Shown piece by piece: positions 33,320-34,471 of a stretch of 34,471 nucleotides of DNA (position 1 is its first letter; the number at the start of each line of letters is the position of its first letter). The stretch comes from a virus. Where the stretch lies: positions 1-34,471 of IMG/VR virus record IMGVR_UViG_3300027770_000153; one strand, written 5' to 3'. The notes under the pieces were generated by a model that saw only the letters and a program-made list of their open reading frames with translations, searched no databases and was not told where the DNA came from. The position numbers and the translations under genes are program-made.

Positions 33320-33348
33320 TATAAATATAGAGAATCCCTTATAAATAT
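33320..33348 (-). promoter_or_regulatory. Double candidate promoter motif ATATTTATA before the giant fibre
   Basis: Two exact copies on the coding strand, at 33348-33340 and 33328-33320, exactly 20 bp apart, with the nearer one 21 nt before the giant fibre ATG. This is the only gap with two copies, and it precedes the longest gene. It may be a tandem promoter. The role is inferred from recurrence. Confidence 0.45.
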
Positions 33349-33366
33349 CAATCAATGATATTATTG

Positions 33367-34284
33367 TTATTCATTCGCACTTTCTAACAAGGAAAGAACT
33401 ACGGTCAAATCAGTTGAACCAGATACTATAAAACCATATGTTTCTTCTAATACTAATTTACCAGAAACCACCGGTGAAAGTGAATCTGCTGGCGGTATTG
33501 TTACGTTTGTTACTAATCTTACAGCTTCTTGCTCTACCAATACAGGAGCTTCAATAGTTTTTTTAATTATATCTACTAAAGAATTTACAACATATATAGA
33601 TGCTGATATTCCCGATTGCGTTCCATTTGTAAATCCACTTAATACGGATTGTGTAACTCCACTTTGAAATAATAATGGTGAATCGGTAGAACCAGTTACA
33701 GATTGGTTTTTTATAATTTGATTTGATAATACTTTTAGGTAATCTAATGCAAATATAGATGCAGAATATTCTGTTGTATCAATTGCAGATACACCATTTT
33801 TATCAAAATAAGCTTTTGCTGCTTTATTTGTTCTAATTGTTGTATTATTAGCTATGTCATATTTTATTGCATCAACATCATCTAAAGTATTTTGTTCAAA
33901 ATAGTCAGATATAAAAGTATATGGAGTTTCGGATAAATTATTTTGGTATGATGTGTATGCTGCTATTTCTTTTCTCAAAAATTGTCTATTTGAATTAAGT
34001 AATATAGATGCACTAGCAAAACTTCCACTAAAATTTAATAATGATACAGAAGAACTTACAAATGAACTACCGCTGTATATTGCCCCAAATTGAGGTACGG
34101 GTATTTCTTTATTAGATGTTACAAATATAGTAACAGGTTGAGTTATTAAACTATTATTTGTAATTTGACAAGATAATACAATCGATGATACGCCATCGGG
34201 TGTTGTATATATTTCATCAGGTTCTCCAGTCAATCCTGTTACTACTGACTGAAACCGATTTAAAGGTACGAATACTGTTGCCAT
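33367..34284 (-). CDS. Virion structural protein: small beta-sandwich with a helical insertion
   Basis: A 305-aa protein. The N-terminus (1-65; FVPLNRFQSVVTGLTGEPDE, YTTPDGVSSIVLSCQITN, PVTIFVTSN) and the C-terminus (252-305; EAVRLVTNVTIPPADSL, SGKLVLEETYGFIVSGS, DLTVVLSLLE) together resemble the complete 110-aa protein at 21199-21531. Between them is an insert of about 190 residues, first beta/Ser-rich then helical (QFLRKEIAAYTSYQNNL, NNTTIRTNKAAKAYFDKNG, FALDYLKVLSNQIIKNQ). Similar N-termini occur in structural proteins of marine T4-like phages (from memory). It lies 26 nt after the partial upstream gene and 68 nt before the giant fibre. It is probably a virion adaptor or decoration protein; the exact role is unknown. 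The leader AAAAAAATAAAAAGA has no Shine-Dalgarno. Confidence 0.75.
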   Translation of the reverse strand: MATVFVPLNRFQSVVTGLTGEPDEIYTTPDGVSSIVLSCQITNNSLITQPVTIFVTSNKEIPVPQFGAIYSGSSFVSSSVSLLNFSGSFASASILLNSNRQFLRKEIAAYTSYQNNLSETPYTFISDYFEQNTLDDVDAIKYDIANNTTIRTNKAAKAYFDKNGVSAIDTTEYSASIFALDYLKVLSNQIIKNQSVTGSTDSPLLFQSGVTQSVLSGFTNGTQSGISASIYVVNSLVDIIKKTIEAPVLVEQEAVRLVTNVTIPPADSLSPVVSGKLVLEETYGFIVSGSTDLTVVLSLLESANE

Positions 34285-34310
34285 TTCTTTTTATTTTTTT
34301 CTTTTCTTTT

Positions 34311-34471
34311 TTATATTTGTAGTGCTAATGAGAACGGAGTTACTAATGAGAATAGAGATTTACTAAATGTTCTACCCACCAAAGTACCCGTTGCCTGATT
34401 AATACTCAATCCAGTACCAATTCTAAAGTCACCAGTTTCGTTACCAGATGTAAAGTAGATTCTACCTCCAC
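34311..34471 (-). CDS. C-terminal end of a phage structural protein (partial at window edge)
   Basis: An open frame of 52 codons runs in from the window edge and stops with TAA at 34313-34311. It reads through YFTSGNETGDFRIGTGLSIN, QATGTLVGRTFSKSLFSLV and ends TPFSLALQI. The FRIGxxLxINQATGTLxGRTF pattern occurs at the ends of large structural/fibre proteins of marine T4-like phages (from memory), so the missing upstream part is probably another virion fibre or neck/tail protein. The start codon and length cannot be seen. Only 26 A-rich bases separate it from the 305-aa gene, with no promoter motif, so the two are probably co-transcribed. Confidence 0.7.
   Translation of the reverse strand, partial: GGRIYFTSGNETGDFRIGTGLSINQATGTLVGRTFSKSLFSLVTPFSLALQI

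Noticed and set aside
8240-33348. Plus-strand TATAAATA copies as T4-type late promoters
   Set aside because: They match the T4 -10 consensus but would drive transcription against every gene in the window, so I interpret the complementary strand instead and leave the direction open.
33344-33362. Inverted repeat AATATCA / TGATATT after the 305-aa gene as a terminator
   Set aside because: Only 7 A-T-rich pairs with no following T run, and it overlaps the recurrent motif; too weak to call.
1-34471. tRNA genes, integrase, insertion sequences, attachment sites
   Set aside because: I looked for cloverleaf-like segments in the gaps, transposase motifs and long inverted repeats and saw none; all gaps are under about 140 bases.

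Overview
This window is a virion structural region of a large, AT-rich, contractile-tailed (T4-like myovirus architecture) bacteriophage. Every gene I support lies on the minus strand, so transcription runs from high to low coordinates. Most start codons are preceded by A-rich leaders (for example AAAAAGA or AAAAAGAATAAA before ATG) rather than a clear GGAGG Shine-Dalgarno. That habit, with low GC and PKD/BspA-like modules in a probable adhesin, suggests a Bacteroidota (flavobacterial), probably aquatic, host. The host is an inference, since the window holds no host gene or tRNA.

Layout in order of transcription. (1) 34471-33367: the C-terminal end of a structural protein, then a 305-aa virion protein. 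(2) 33298-21874: a 3354-aa giant fibre, a 300-aa PKD + leucine-rich-repeat protein, and a tail-assembly-chaperone-like protein. (3) 21824-12792: two small structural proteins, a second giant fibre (2651 aa) ending in a self-cleaving S74 chaperone domain, and a 143-aa structural protein. (4) 12748-12344: a 134-aa virion protein with a dockerin/EF-hand-type loop. (5) 12204-9340: tail sheath and tail tube. (6) 9230-8282: a gp26-like baseplate protein overlapping a small reading frame at a T7 slippery run. (7) 8214-42: a 74-aa protein, the tape measure, a tube-cap/initiator-like baseplate protein, a LysM baseplate protein, a gp27-like hub with a coiled-coil insertion, and a 119-aa protein.

The two giant fibres use about 18 kb of the 34.5 kb. 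Both carry very long Gly-X-Y (collagen-like) shafts made almost only of Gly, Ser, Thr and a little Ala/Asp/Asn, essentially without proline (about 1015 residues in one, about 500 in two blocks in the other). The 3354-aa fibre also contains about 22 copies of a short beta-rich module and two cupredoxin domains that keep a full set of type-1 (blue) copper ligands. Together with the PKD/LRR protein, the chaperone and the S74 domain, this looks like an elaborate host-attachment apparatus next to the sheath, tube and baseplate genes.

Regulation. A 9-bp motif, ATATTTATA on the coding strand, recurs in nearly every sizeable intergenic gap, usually 20-27 nt before a start codon. At three places it directly follows a hairpin, two of them good intrinsic terminators. 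This suggests a phage-specific (late?) promoter and a set of short transcription units. No stretch longer than about 140 bases lacks a gene. I see no tRNA, CRISPR array, insertion sequence, integrase or origin.
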